A stretch of 64,000 nt of DNA from Lepeophtheirus salmonis (Eukaryota; Arthropoda; Copepoda; Siphonostomatoida; Caligidae). Where the stretch lies: NCBI RefSeq assembly GCF_016086655.4, contig NC_052133.2, positions 46,058,383-46,122,382 on the forward strand, in the 5' to 3' direction. The notes below the pieces were generated by a model that was not told where the DNA came from, did not search any database, and saw only the letters and a list, made by a program, of their open reading frames with translations. Shown here in pieces: positions 22,955 through 33,310 of this stretch; position 1 is the stretch's first letter, and every line of letters starts with the position of its first letter. Made by a program: the position numbers and the translations under genes.

Positions 22955-23385
22955 ATTACACAATCAATTTGGAAAGAGTATTATGAGAGGAGAAAGGCCA
23001 CTTTTGAGACCAGCAATAAAGATACCCATCTCCTCCTTTGGGCCCTACAGCCCTGATGCCAATCCCCTCGAGAACAAATTTTGGATGCATGTTGAGGGAA
23101 GGCCTTCAGTGTCTTTCATACAAATACTAAGACCCTCTAAGCCACTGCCTGTCATCAATGGAACGCCAGAACAGAGAACTACATCCGCAGCAGGTGCTAG
23201 GCCTTCAGCTGGGAGCCCTCATTGCACCTAAAGGAAGCTAGATTAATGATTAAGAAAGCTCATATACATATCTATTTATAATATTAATTTAGTTGAAATT
23301 ATATTGTTAATTAATAAATTATACCTGGTTGAAGTTTAAAGTTCAAAATGTTTAGATTTTAATGGACCTCTCGGTAGTTATTTTA
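22955..23385 (+). pseudogene. Internally deleted Tc1/mariner transposase relic (family of 52822-53450)
   Basis: The plus strand encodes RPLLRPAIK, a short remnant of the region before the first catalytic block, then FGPYSPDANPLENKFWMHVE (third catalytic block, with Glu in place of Asp). After frameshifts come the usual tail blocks (TNTKTLKAT, NARTENYIRSRC, AFS). The 3' non-coding part (from AATGATTAAGAAAGCTCA to TTTAGATTTTAATGGACC) is colinear with 53325-53450, so the two are copies of one family. The first two catalytic residues are missing. Confidence 0.7.
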
Positions 23386-24190
23386 GAATGAATCTTTTTC
23401 CAGAATGTGTTGTTGTCAAACCCCAAATAATATAAATCTTCATCATTAAATGTAAAGTAAAAACGTACTTATTTTATGTTGTACTCCTAAGACTCTTTAG
23501 ACTTCTCTTATTCAATGAGATTCTTAGATTATGATTCATTGTTGTTGTTATTTGGTCGCAGTTTTGAAAGAATAAAGTTTTTATTTTGTGTTGTTTGGAG
23601 AGTTTAAGAACAAGTTTTGTATTTCTATAAAGATAATAAAAAAATAACTTAACATAAATCATTTTAGATGTTAATTTATACATAAAAGTTCATGTATTAT
23701 AGATGGTTTATGTTTTCTGAGAAATACTTTTAGGAAATGGGATGAGAGGGGTATCAAAGAGTTAGACATAGCTTTTTATTTTTGTGTATTTTGAAAGATA
23801 TTTTCATTTTAAAAAATGTATATTTTTTTTCGTAGGGGAAGGTGATAAACTAGTATAATTATTTATATATTTTTTATCTATTAAGAGATTTTACAAATCT
23901 TAATAAAAAAATGGTAAATAATATACATGAGCGTCTTCCAAAAAAAAAAAACATACAAATATCATTTAAAATTATAACTTGAATTTATTTTTAATATGAA
24001 CTTTTTTGTTAAAAGTAATTTCGATTTTATAACCATCAAATGTTTTTCTAATACAAGAACTTTTTAACAGGTTAGCCAGCAAAAGGTGAGCTCCAGATTT
24101 ACTTTCTAAATACTTGAATATATATATATACATATATTTTTTAAATATTAACAAAAACAAAACTTGGAATAAAGACCTTTGCAAACTTGG
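23386..24190. other. Gene-free AT-rich stretch
   Basis: Short minus-strand ORFs at 23474-23683 and 23972-24184 are lysine/isoleucine-rich products of AT bias with no motif. A TATATATATACATATAT run lies at about 24119-24136. Confidence 0.4.
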
Positions 24191-24710
24191 TCACTCAATA
24201 TGGCCACCTTCAGAATCAATCACAGCCTTTACACGTCCCAGGAAGTCCTTGCAGGAGTTGATGACAAACTCAAAAGACATGTTGTCCCACATAACCACTA
24301 TGCCGGCATTCAGTGAGTCTATGTTTGGGTGTGGAGTTTTATTGGTTTCCCTCTCCAAATTACGCCAAACAGCAAAGTCCAGTAGGTTCAAATCCAGCAA
24401 GTAAAAAAGGGAACAACTCTTTGCCTCTCAAGCCTCCTAGTCTTCTTTGTGCCCGTCAGAAAATTGCGATAGTGTATGATGACAATCCCAAGTCGCCATG
24501 ATGGCCCTAGCAGCTATGGAAAAGTCGTTAGTAAAGTGATTCATCGATTTGGTGGGGTCCTCCTGGATCCTCTTCTCCAAGATGCACAATAACTGCCCTC
24601 TCTCTCCTGAAGAGATCTTCTTATCTTGATTACCTTAAAAACAATGTCCATAATTTTCGCTTGCTCAACTTCAGCATCTAGTTTCTGGCTCACTCATGAT
24701 GACGACATGA
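24191..24710 (-). pseudogene. Tc1/mariner transposase relic, N-terminus plus C-terminus
   Basis: The C-terminal 69 codons are intact: LDLNLLDFAVWRNLERETNK (third catalytic Asp in NLLD), then TPHPNIDSL, VINSCKDFLGRVKAVID and SEGGHIE with TGA at 24191-24193. Upstream on the minus strand, after frameshifts, EDPTKSMNHFTNDFSIAARA resembles the second helix-turn-helix (EDPTKSMRxxAxDLxVS). Near 24650-24690 KLDAEVEQAKIMDIVFKVIK resembles the N-terminal helix. The segment with the first two catalytic residues is lost or unrecognisable. The DNA between 24400 and 24490 is shortened against a full-length transposase. Confidence 0.8.
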
Positions 24711-25009
24711 TGAAATGTTTATTATAGTTGCTTCAAATACAAGGGATGGATACACCACAAAAAAAAATAATCACTAAATCTTCTTGTATTAAACCTTCCT
24801 GTCAGCTGTTCAAATTCTTTCAATTCTTCCCCCCTAAGAGGGTACTGATTTTTGATCTACTGCTACTTAATTGTATGATATGAAAGGCAAAATTGGTCAA
24901 AAAAATAGGGTGAATTTTGGCCAAATAATAGAAAATATATTATATAACTGAGTGCTTTAAGGATCCTTTCCCTCCAACTAATACTGTTTAACCATCCGTT
25001 ATTAAATAT

Positions 25010-25680
25010 CCTTTTTTTATAATGTTATTAGTGAACTCGGTAAAAAATAAACCAAGAAATAAAATGTACTTAATAAACGATATTTTTATTAAGTCATTTA
25101 ACCGTTTTATCTTTTTTTATAGCTATTTTGTCTATTTTGCACTCGTAATGATCAATTAATATGGTAAAAATACTTGTATACTTTTAAGACATCGATCAAA
25201 ATATCATCTTTATTTTAAAATAATCTCCATTACATGAGTTTTAGGAATACCATAAGATATAATTTGTTATTCTTATAGAAAATATAAGAAATTTTTATTC
25301 TGAAAAAAAAATTTTAAGCAATATTAATTTCTCCACGAAAAAAATTGGAAATTAAAGTAGTACTTATCAGTTTTTGATGAAGTTGCGTTATAGTTAAAAC
25401 ATTATAATTTTGTTTCAACCGTTGAATGTCTCAGGTCTCAAATTGAAAAAAAAGAAGAATCCAAGAGATCAAAATAAAAATAAAGAAAAAGATATTTAAG
25501 TTGGACAGTTAATTTAATTCACTAAGCCTCTATTAAAAATGGCTAAATATACAAATAAATGATAAACAAGTCTTTATCAAGATAAATAAAGCATTTTATA
25601 AAAACAAATATAATGTTTTATTAGTTCAATGAAAAGTTTTGGGCGATATAATATATATTCAAAGGAATAAGAATAATTTT
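25010..25680 (+). repeat. 650-bp AT-rich repeat family C, copy 1
   Basis: It begins near TTAGTGAACTCGGTAAAAAA and continues through TTTTGCACTCG…ATCAATTAAT, TTATTTTAAAATAATCT, TTTTTGATGAAGTTGCGTTA, GAAGAATCCAAGAGATCAAA, TTCACTAAGCCTCTATTAAA and AATGGCTAAATATAC. It ends near TTCAAAGGAATAAGAATA. The same blocks occur in the same order in four other places, all on the plus strand. There is no ORF and no clear terminal repeats, so the class is unknown. Confidence 0.65.
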
Positions 25681-26218
25681 TTAGTTTAGAGCTGAATTCT
25701 AAATTCTTTTAGTTTGTTTGATATGTTTTTTTTGTTTTTGTTTTTTGTAAAAAAACCAACACAAATATAATACAATCTATTTTTCTTTTATACTCTCGTT
25801 CATACATATTCAGCTCATATGTCATTTAGTATATATATTTATATTGTAAACATTATATAGGCTGTGGCAATAAAAAGTAATTGTAAAGTTAGCTTATTTG
25901 GTCTTTTTTGATATAAAAATGGTAAAGAGTTAGTCATTTCCTTTTCTTCAGCTATTAACGAGTAGAGGGAGCATCTGGCAAAGCTGGAAGTTATTAAGCG
26001 TTGACAACAGACAAAAAAGATTGCTTTAATAATATATGTATATATATATTATTTTCTTCTTTAACATTACACGCTGAGCTTCAATACTCACGTTCTTTAC
26101 TTCATTGTTTCTTCTTAGATCCATTCATAACGTTAACCTAGTTTTAAGATATTATGTGCACACTCACAAATGAGAATTTGACTTATAAACAGACACATTT
26201 TGCTTTATTAACATGAAT

Positions 26219-26922
26219 CCCGAGTGGTCTATTAATTTCTGAACACTTTGAATTTTAAACTTCAACACGATATAATTTATTAATTAACCCAATATAATTT
26301 CAACATAACTAACAACATTACTAGATGTGTGTCTCAGCTCTCTTAAACATTAATGTAGCCACCCTTAGCGGCAATGATGGCTTCCAAGTGGCAGTGGTAG
26401 GCCTGACACCCTCTGCTGATGTAACCCTCTCTTATGGTGTCCCAACACTGGTTGACAGTGGCATTGAGAGCATTGGTGTTTGGATGACGGACACTGCAGG
26501 CCTTCTCCTTGAAAATCACCTAAAAAGCGTAGTTGAGAGGGTTGGAATAGGGGCAAAAGTGTCAAAAAAAAACCTCAAAAGAGTCTTGCAATGGAGGCGA
26601 TGGGTTTTTTTCATTGCTGATGCCAAAAATGTCCTCTCCACCTTGACAAGGGCTGATAGAGCCCTTCTTCCTATCCAACATTTTGGACTTGCTGAGGTTG
26701 TAGACGGTAGTCCAGGAGACGCCAAATTGCTTGGTGTGCACGAATGGAAATTTGTCGATGGCGTTCAAGTGTAATTGTACATAAGCTAGAGAGCCCAGGT
26801 TTGTTTTGTTTACTTAATAATTTTTATACTTTAATATATTGAACTAGGAATTAATTTCAATAATCACTCAACCTTCATTAACTATTGAATTGATTAGTGC
26901 CCAGCTTTCGATGAACCACCCG
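26219..26922 (-). mobile_element. Internally deleted Tc1/mariner-like element with terminal inverted repeats
   Basis: The left end (CCCGAGTGGTCTATTAATTT…CTGAACACTTTG) and the complement of the right end (CCGGGTGGTTCATCGAAAGC…TGGGCACTAATC) are imperfect inverted repeats of about 30 bp starting with a C-GGGTGGTC-type motif. Both flanks belong to the tandem array, so the insertion interrupts one unit. Inside is a shortened transposase on the minus strand. Confidence 0.65.
26343..26775 (-). pseudogene. Fused N-/C-terminal transposase remnant
   Basis: The minus strand reads AKQ-type helix-turn-helix sequence (TKQFGVSWTTVYNLSKSK) near 26700, followed by MLDRKKGS. It continues open to a stop near 26517, then switches frame to VIFKEKACSVRHPNTNALNA, WDTIREGYI and a tail EAIIAAKGGYINV with TAA at 26343-26345. 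The N-terminal DNA-binding domain is thus joined to the C-terminal tail, with no catalytic DDD segment. Two frames are needed, so no intact protein is made. Such deleted copies can still be moved by a transposase in trans if the inverted repeats are intact. Confidence 0.8.
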
Positions 26923-27420
26923 GTGTATACTCTCCTTTTATTTTTATACGACGTGCGGAGCTTTAAATACGAAACCCTTTTGCTACATTTTTAGTTCTTA
27001 GAACAAGTAGCCACGTAGTTCTGAGATATTAAGCGCACACTCAAAAATGAGGCATCGACGGATTATTAGATATATTTGTCATTTTTTACTTAGATACGTG
27101 CGCCCCTTTCCTTTTTTTAATATAAAGCCCTCAGCTTTAGCTACAAACAATTATTGTTACATTGTTATTTGTTAGGTCAGGTAATCATGTTGACGTAGTT
27201 TTAAGATATTAAGCTCAGACGCAAAAATAAGGCGTCGACTGACAAACTTTGTTTAATTAATATCGGTGTACTCTCTCTTTATTTAATTTTTTAATACAAG
27301 GCGCTGAGTTTTAGCTTTAGATTGTTATTTCTTAGATAAAGTAGTCACATAGTTTTAAGATATTAAGCCACAAATTAAAAATGATGCCTCAACAAGCAGA
27401 TAAATAAATTGACAAAGTTT

Positions 27421-28141
27421 GTTTCATATGAAAATATTTCCATCAGAAAAATATTATCATGAGTATATTTTTATGTAGTATCACATATATAAATATATCA
27501 ATGTAAATAAACCAAAAAAAAACTTAACTACATAATTTAACTCAAATCTTATTTTTCCAAATTTTTTATCAAAAAAAGCAATGTTAATGTAAAAACTTAA
27601 TGATAAATAATATATAAATACCGAGCCTACACTAAATGGGACCATGGTTCCTTGACTTTTTTAACATAATAATTTACATATTTTTTTTAATTCACAGATA
27701 ATATAGATAGAACAATTCCTTGATATATTATAGTTACTCTTCTAGAACATATTAATTTGATAAATACACCCAAAATTTACAAATTCATCTGTTTTAAGAC
27801 ATCTTCATGTAAACTTTGATCCAAAGAGTATTTGGAATGTGAATCAGTGCTATGCTTATTTCAATCGAAAATGTTTTATGATTAGTAAGAAAAACATTTT
27901 ATAATGCTCTCAATGTTCGAACAAAAATAGGGATATTGGATATCTCAGTTGATTGTGAAGATCTATCCAAAGAGCAAGTGATTTCTATTCAAATGCTCAT
28001 TAAAATAACAAATCCTGCTCTATCACATCCATTTAAAACTATCCCAAAAAACGTTTCTTCTTCACAAAATTATACTTGGTTTAAGATTACATTATGTCAA
28101 AAAAGTACTGGGAATTGTTATATGAAACAAAAATTTCACAT
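27421..28141. other. Gene-free AT-rich stretch
   Basis: A 69-codon plus-strand ORF (27936-28145) runs antisense into the 3' end of the mariner relic and has no motif of its own. Nothing else was recognised. Confidence 0.35.
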
Positions 28142-28795
28142 TTAATCCTTAAAATTTATTTTGTCGCCTTCAAAGTAATTTCTATTTTATGGAATTCAAT
28201 TATGCTAACGTTTTTTTCAGTCCTCCAAACATTTTTTTATTGACACCCCTTTGGCATGGCCTTTAGCTCCTTCCACAATTTTTGTTTTATGGATTCAGTA
28301 GACTCTAAACGGGTGCCACGGAGTAGCAATTTATGTTTGGGGAACAAAAAAAGTCAAACAGAGCTAAATCAAGGGAATATGGGGGCTGACCAATGATACT
28401 TATTGCGTGTTTGGCTTTGAATTCGCTCAAAATCGTGGCTCCGTGCGATGACGCGTCATTGTCGTGTAAAATCCATAAGTTGTTCTTCCATAATTCCGAC
28501 GGTTTTTGACGATTTTCTGATGCAAACGTCTTAGTATGCCCAAATAGTATTCCTTATTGACTGTTTGTCCCTTTGAAATTAACTCATAATGTACCAGAGC
28601 ACAGTTATCAAAGAAAAAAATGAGTATAACCTTCACTTTTGACACTTGATCTCACGTCTATCCTTGAGCACTTTGTACCTTTCATATGCACGGGTTTTTG
28701 ATAAAACTGATTCACCAAAAGCCTTTAATAATATTTTCAACGTGTCAGCACTTGAAATTTTGTTCGCAAAACAAATATTCAGAAATCAACTTTTT
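28142..28795 (-). pseudogene. Internally deleted mariner transposase
   Basis: Minus-strand order: an N-terminal helix-turn-helix (NFVNKISSADTLKILLKAFG, then SKTRAYERYKVLKDRREI) leads within a few codons into VKVILIFFFDNCALVHYELI, then KGQTVNKEYYLGILRRL. Next come a frameshifted HDNAPSHEATIL-like block (second catalytic Asp), QPPYSLDLALFDFF (third catalytic Asp retained) and a tail YFEGDKINFKD ending in TAA at 28142-28144. This is the order of DD34D mariner. The region between DNA-binding domain and SxVKxxLIxFFD, including the first catalytic Asp, is deleted. It is the best-preserved mariner copy in the window but has several frameshifts. Confidence 0.85.
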
Positions 28796-28829
28796 GGCGC
28801 TTATTCTGCAAAGAATTAGCTTCAAGTTT

Positions 28830-29678
28830 TGAGGTTCTACTGACGTTATTTTGATCTTGGTCTTAACAACAAGGTAAGTACTTTGAAGGGATCGAAACCG
28901 AAAAGAGAGTAGGACTTTGAGTAGTCGAGACGAAACTTAGACAAGGATGGCATTTAATCAATGGCATTTCTCCAGATTTGGTTGATTCTTTCATATTTAT
29001 TTCAAGGAAGATGTAAAACTTGGGCAATTACTTAAAAATGTATTCTGACTATTTTGTTAAAATACCACAGGTTAAAGAACTTTAAGGGATTCTCTGTACA
29101 AAATATTAATTCTTTAATCATTTCAAATATTCCTCAAACTTGGACTCTGTGTAGATTGAGAACCAGTTGTTTGGCATGAAAGAAACTTATATATATAAAA
29201 CGCTACTTTGATTTATTGCTAAAAACTTTTATTGTTTTCTAATTTACTTTTTATCATTTTTTACAGGAGATCTGTGTTTGATTTGACTTCTATTTTCACA
29301 ATTTCCCAACAATTATTCAAATAAAAAAGTTATTTTTTAAATCGTGTTAAACCTGTTCGAAGGATTCTCTTCATTTAAAAAATTTTATGCTGACAAAGTA
29401 AAATTATTTTATAAATATACTTATGAATAGTAAACATGGGAGAGCAATTTGTTTAATATTTATAGAATTGATCAGTTCAGAAGATGATTTATTCAACAGA
29501 CAAAAAACAAAAAAAACCTCGAATAAATCATGTCGATAATTTACTCATACTAACGAGTCTCTGTCATTTTACCAAAAAGTAGTTTTCTTTTATAAATAAT
29601 TCATCACATGTGTTAATTTTTTGTCTGTTCCATGTTTTTTACATACATTGTACGTGGAGCATGTAACCATTATATTAC
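28830..29678. other. Gene-free AT-rich stretch
   Basis: No coding frame. A TATATATAAA motif lies at about 29191. No repeat match was found to other parts of the window. Confidence 0.4.
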
Positions 29679-29912
29679 ATATGTGCCCCGTCAATACAAA
29701 AATAACCTCACATGATTTTTCTCAAAATTGAGGATGGATTACAAATGTATTTATTCTAAGAATAATTATATCAATTTCTATCAACAAATTATTCTCATTA
29801 ACTTTTTAAAGGACCCGCAAATCACACTTAAAGTATCCAAAATTCATCCCCACGATAAAAGAATGAGAAATGAATAAATATTTTTCTAGAATGGCCATAT
29901 CGGGGCCAATAT
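29679..29912 (+). repeat. MITE-like repeat family A, copy 3 (best ends)
   Basis: Starts ATATGTGCCCCGTCAATAC, contains CTCAAAATTGAGGATGGA, and ends AATGGCCATATCGGGGCCAA then TAT. The ends are imperfect inverted repeats (ATATxGxCCCCG). Its 234-bp length agrees with copies at 1515-1752 and 2606-2840. Confidence 0.6.
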
Positions 29913-31209
29913 AAGTCACTCAAATCAAATAATGCTTATAAACTATAGCTAACATTTAATTATATCTTAAATCATCCACAAAAGGAAGGCCAGATTGAAA
30001 AATCGCCTTGATTGGTACACAGCCCTGATGTTTTTGTGATAAGCATTGATTCGAAATTGTTAAAGACAACAAAATAATTTAACTCTCAACATGACATAAT
30101 TTTGGCGAGGGTTTCTCCAGTTTCTGCCCAGAGAGTAAGAACGTGTACCATACCCAAAAACCAGCCTCAACCATGATGTGAGTGTAGTTGCATCAAATAA
30201 GAAAAAATCACCTTTATTTGATCCTAGATGGCGTAAAAATAAATAAAGACAAATGCCAGGACTTCTTAAAGGACCAAGTACTTTCATAGGTCCAAGAATT
30301 GTTTCAAGATACTTCTATCTTCTTCCGTCAAGATGAGGCAATACCCATACTTCCAAAATCTTTAATAATGTTGTGCCTCCTTTTTCTCATGATTGCATAC
30401 TCTGGACTTTGCAATGTAGAAAAGGGTCGAGGGAAAGGCTTATGTTGTCTCAAAGACCAATAAATACCAGCTAATTGCTGCAACTGTTATGTCAATAGGT
30501 TTAGTACCTTGGTTTGAACAAATGGTGCCCATTCCGAATGAAATTTTAATAGAATCAACTATTAAAAATTCCATTTATTGTCTATTTTTACTGTGGTCAA
30601 TATTTAATAATATTTTATGCTAAGTTATAAGTGTCACTATTTTAGAACAACCCTCTCTATCAAATAAAAAAATTAATTGGGATTTCCCCTCATTCTTGAT
30701 TTTGTTCAATATCGTTTTTATCTTGACACACCCCATATCTGCGCTCATCACATCCAAATGCCAAAAAAAAACTGTTGAAAATATATAAGGAAAATAGATT
30801 CTTAGATCTAAGAAAAAAAGGAAGAAGCTTCAAAGTGTTCAAAACATGACGACATGACGACTTAACAATAATCTCTCAGTCTTTTTCTCTCTCAGTATAT
30901 GTATATAGTCATTGAGTCTTTGTCGTTTTGCCCCTTCTTCCCTCCCTCTTTTCTTTCTTCTTCAAACATCTTCAACTTGTGTATTTCTTGTCTTAAATAA
31001 ATATATATTATACATATATTTCAATCATAGCTGAAGTCGTCCATTTGACATATTATGTATTTGTATATATATATATATTTCCATATGAGCCATAAACTAC
31101 AAACTTACAGCTTACTAGTGTTGTGTCGTCTTGAGTATTTAAGGATCGATTTGAATCGATAGATTAGAAAAATAGTTAAAAAAATAAAGAAGCTGCCAAT
31201 TTTTCTCAC
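29913..31209. other. Gene-free stretch with one unassigned ORF
   Basis: A 75-codon minus-strand ORF (30060-30287) sits in slightly GC-richer sequence (29990-30480) that could be an unrecognised decayed element. No domain was identified. (TA)n runs occur near 31063-31076. Confidence 0.35.
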
Positions 31210-31280
31210 TCGGGATAACATTTTCCCGGGGTTTCTCAGTATTTTACACCAACAAGAAACTCCCACGAAATCCCACATTT
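31210..31280 (-). repeat. Repeat family B, CCGGGA module, copy 3 (reversed)
   Basis: The complement contains TTCTTGTTGGTGTAAAATAC, then TGAGAAACCCCGGGAAAAT, matching 5145-5210 in order and spacing. Confidence 0.5.
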
Positions 31281-31354
31281 AATTATTTCATAATATAAGT
31301 ATCATTAAATATAATATACTTACTGGCACATGTTTTGCGATTTCTAATCTTCAA

Positions 31355-31690
31355 TATAGAATCCATCAAAATTGTCAATGGCATTGATGCCAGACGCTCT
31401 ACAAGGTAGTTATATTGTAATTCCGGTACATGGAGTTCCAATGTTCATCAGCAGAAGCCTTGAAAGCTTCGAGATTCATTGCCTATATCTGTAGGCCCTT
31501 TCCTCGACCTCTGCTCAGAAAGAAAAGTTTTTTCGGTCAGAATTGAATGTTGGTCTCTAAAAATGACTGTGTAACCTTTGCTGTGTATGCCGGTGCACCA
31601 TCTTGTTGAAGCTCGTCTCGATACCAATACCTTCATGAATGACCTTCTTGTCGTTGTTAATAGTCTCCTTGAATGTCTAAGTCAAGTTTC
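31355..31690 (-). pseudogene. Tc1/mariner transposase catalytic relic
   Basis: The minus strand encodes ELQQDGAPAYTAKVTQSFLE (second catalytic Asp in QQDGAPAHTA) and reaches TNIQF and a stop. After frameshifts come a VEERA-type block, NLEAFKASADEHWNSMYRNY and a tail ending NAIDNFDGFYIED-like. The third catalytic block (SPDLNPLDYxxW) is missing between them, so the copy carries an internal deletion. No N-terminal domain was seen. Confidence 0.7.
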
Positions 31691-31884
31691 GGATTTCTGT
31701 TGGAAATGTTGGAGGGGAGGGGGACATTACAATCAGTTTGTTAGCTAATGGAAGGAATGTGCTATGTTTATTCCTCTCATTTACAAGTATCGAGATTTCA
31801 ACTACGGACCTGGTAATAAGTAGAGTATCGAGACTGAAGTGCCATCTGTAAGTCCAAGGAGCGTTAACTATTTGTATTTTATGG

Positions 31885-32030
31885 CACCTACGACAGCTGA
31901 AAGGACGATGTTACTATTTATATCATTTCAGTTGTTGAAGTTATATGATAACCTCTTTCAAAGAGACAAGATACCTGAAGTTTAAAGCAGGAAGTGTGCT
32001 GCTAGAACTTATTATGATACGTTTTATCTA
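31885..32030 (+). repeat. Repeat family D, copy 1
   Basis: ACGACAGCTGAAAGGACGAT, CAAAGAGACAAGATACCTGA, AGTTTAAAGCAGGAAG and CTAGAACTTATTATGATACG are colinear with 37297-37441. It is non-coding, about 145 bp. Confidence 0.55.
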
Positions 32031-32639
32031 TCTTTAAATAATATATTTTATATTCGCAGCTAAGAGTGAAGAAAATGAAAATTTAACCACAATTGTAGAA
32101 CTGAATGAGCAACCAATTTGGACAGTTGAATGGAAAAAAAGATCTGACTGATAATAAAAGACTGAAAGTGGCCGTGAGACGGATCAGGATATCAGTCTTT
32201 GGACTGATTCAACACTATTTATAACCAATCAAAAATAAATCTATTCATTACTTACTATTAAATTATTTTTGTTGCTGGTCAGATGAGGTTACGAAATTCC
32301 AAAAAGCGGAACCCGGAGGCTAAAAAACAAACAATCTGTAAACGATTATGGATCATAATAAAAATGAAAAACTTGAGAATTCAGAATAAATGGGTTGGAC
32401 ACGCTTAAAATGTATTATATATTTTTAAAATATAAAATAAATACTCCAGTATCACAGTATTTATTATGTTCTAAACGGAGTCCCGCAATTGAAAAATTAG
32501 TTTTGCAGGGTCTTGCTCATAGACAATTTCCTGGAAAATGAGAAGCTCTTGTGCTACGTATGGATAAGGCTTGTTTATAAATTTTAAGTTATTTCAATGG
32601 TGGTTATACTATTGTATTGAAACGAATAATGACTTCATT

Positions 32640-33310
32640 TACAAAGAGGGTTCTAAAGTTTGATTCCTTAACCGCGTCAGTGAACATACTTTTTATAGTG
32701 AATTGTTAAAAAGAAATCTAAAAATGAAACTTTTTTTATTACATGATAAACAGTTGAATGATTTTATAATCTTTAATTAAATTTTGTATCATTTTTTTAA
32801 CTTTTCAATCCATTTTGGACTCAAAAATATCAATTATATAGCTAAAAATGTTATGTATCAATATTATACTTCGACAAAAAGTAAGCCGTTACTTTAAAAT
32901 AATCTTTACAACATAACTTGGGAGCTGCAATACCATAAAATGTATTATTCTAATAGTAAGACATTCAATTTTGTATCTATCAAATTTTGATGAGATTGCA
33001 TGTATTATTTAAAATACAATCTACAATATTATAATTTTGTAGCTCTCATTGTATGCCTCAATCCTCATATTGAGAAAAAGAATAATCCAATAAATCAAAA
33101 GGAAAAGCAAAGGAACGACTTGTCAGCAAAAAACTTCATTAAACTCACTTAGCCTCAATTAATAATTGCTGAATATACGTATACGAACTAAAAAAACTCA
33201 TTATCAAAAGAAAAAAAGAATTGTATATAATTATATTTATTGTTTCAAGAGCAAAATGAAAAGTATTGACAATCGAAAGTAGATTCAAAGGGAATACGAA
33301 GGATTTTTAT
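32640..33310 (+). repeat. 650-bp AT-rich repeat family C, copy 2
   Basis: Contains GATAAACAGTTGAATGATT, TTTTGGACTCAAAAATATCA, TTTTGATGAGATTGCATGTA, GCCTCAATCCTCATATTGAG and GAACGACTTGTCAGCAAAAA. It ends near GATTCAAAGGGAATACGAAG. Colinear with copies at 25010, 39335, 41690 and 52050. Confidence 0.65.

Larger units (their letters stand above)
26070..27420 (+). repeat. Degenerate 155-180 bp tandem array, split by a transposon
   Basis: Four units share CGCTGAG(C/T)TTTAGCT, a TTCTTAGATCAAGTAGTCAC-like block, GTTTTAAGATATTAAGC, CACTCAAAAATGAG and a GACAAAC…TTTGTTT…GGTGTACTCTC block. The GTTTTAAGAT anchor lies at 26141, 27018 (as GTTCTGAGAT), 27198 and 27352. Subtracting the inserted Tc1-like element (26219-26922), the first spacing is about 173 bp, against 180 and 154 for the next two. 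It is non-coding and looks like a local satellite or minisatellite. Confidence 0.7.

Noticed and set aside
22637..22963. 108-codon minus-strand ORF
   Set aside because: No motif; overlaps the start of a plus-strand transposase relic and is probably a chance opening.
26325..26774. 149-codon plus-strand ORF, second longest in the window
   Set aside because: It is antisense to a Tc1/mariner relic whose minus-strand translation contains the family motifs (helix-turn-helix and the GGYIN tail), so it is a shadow.
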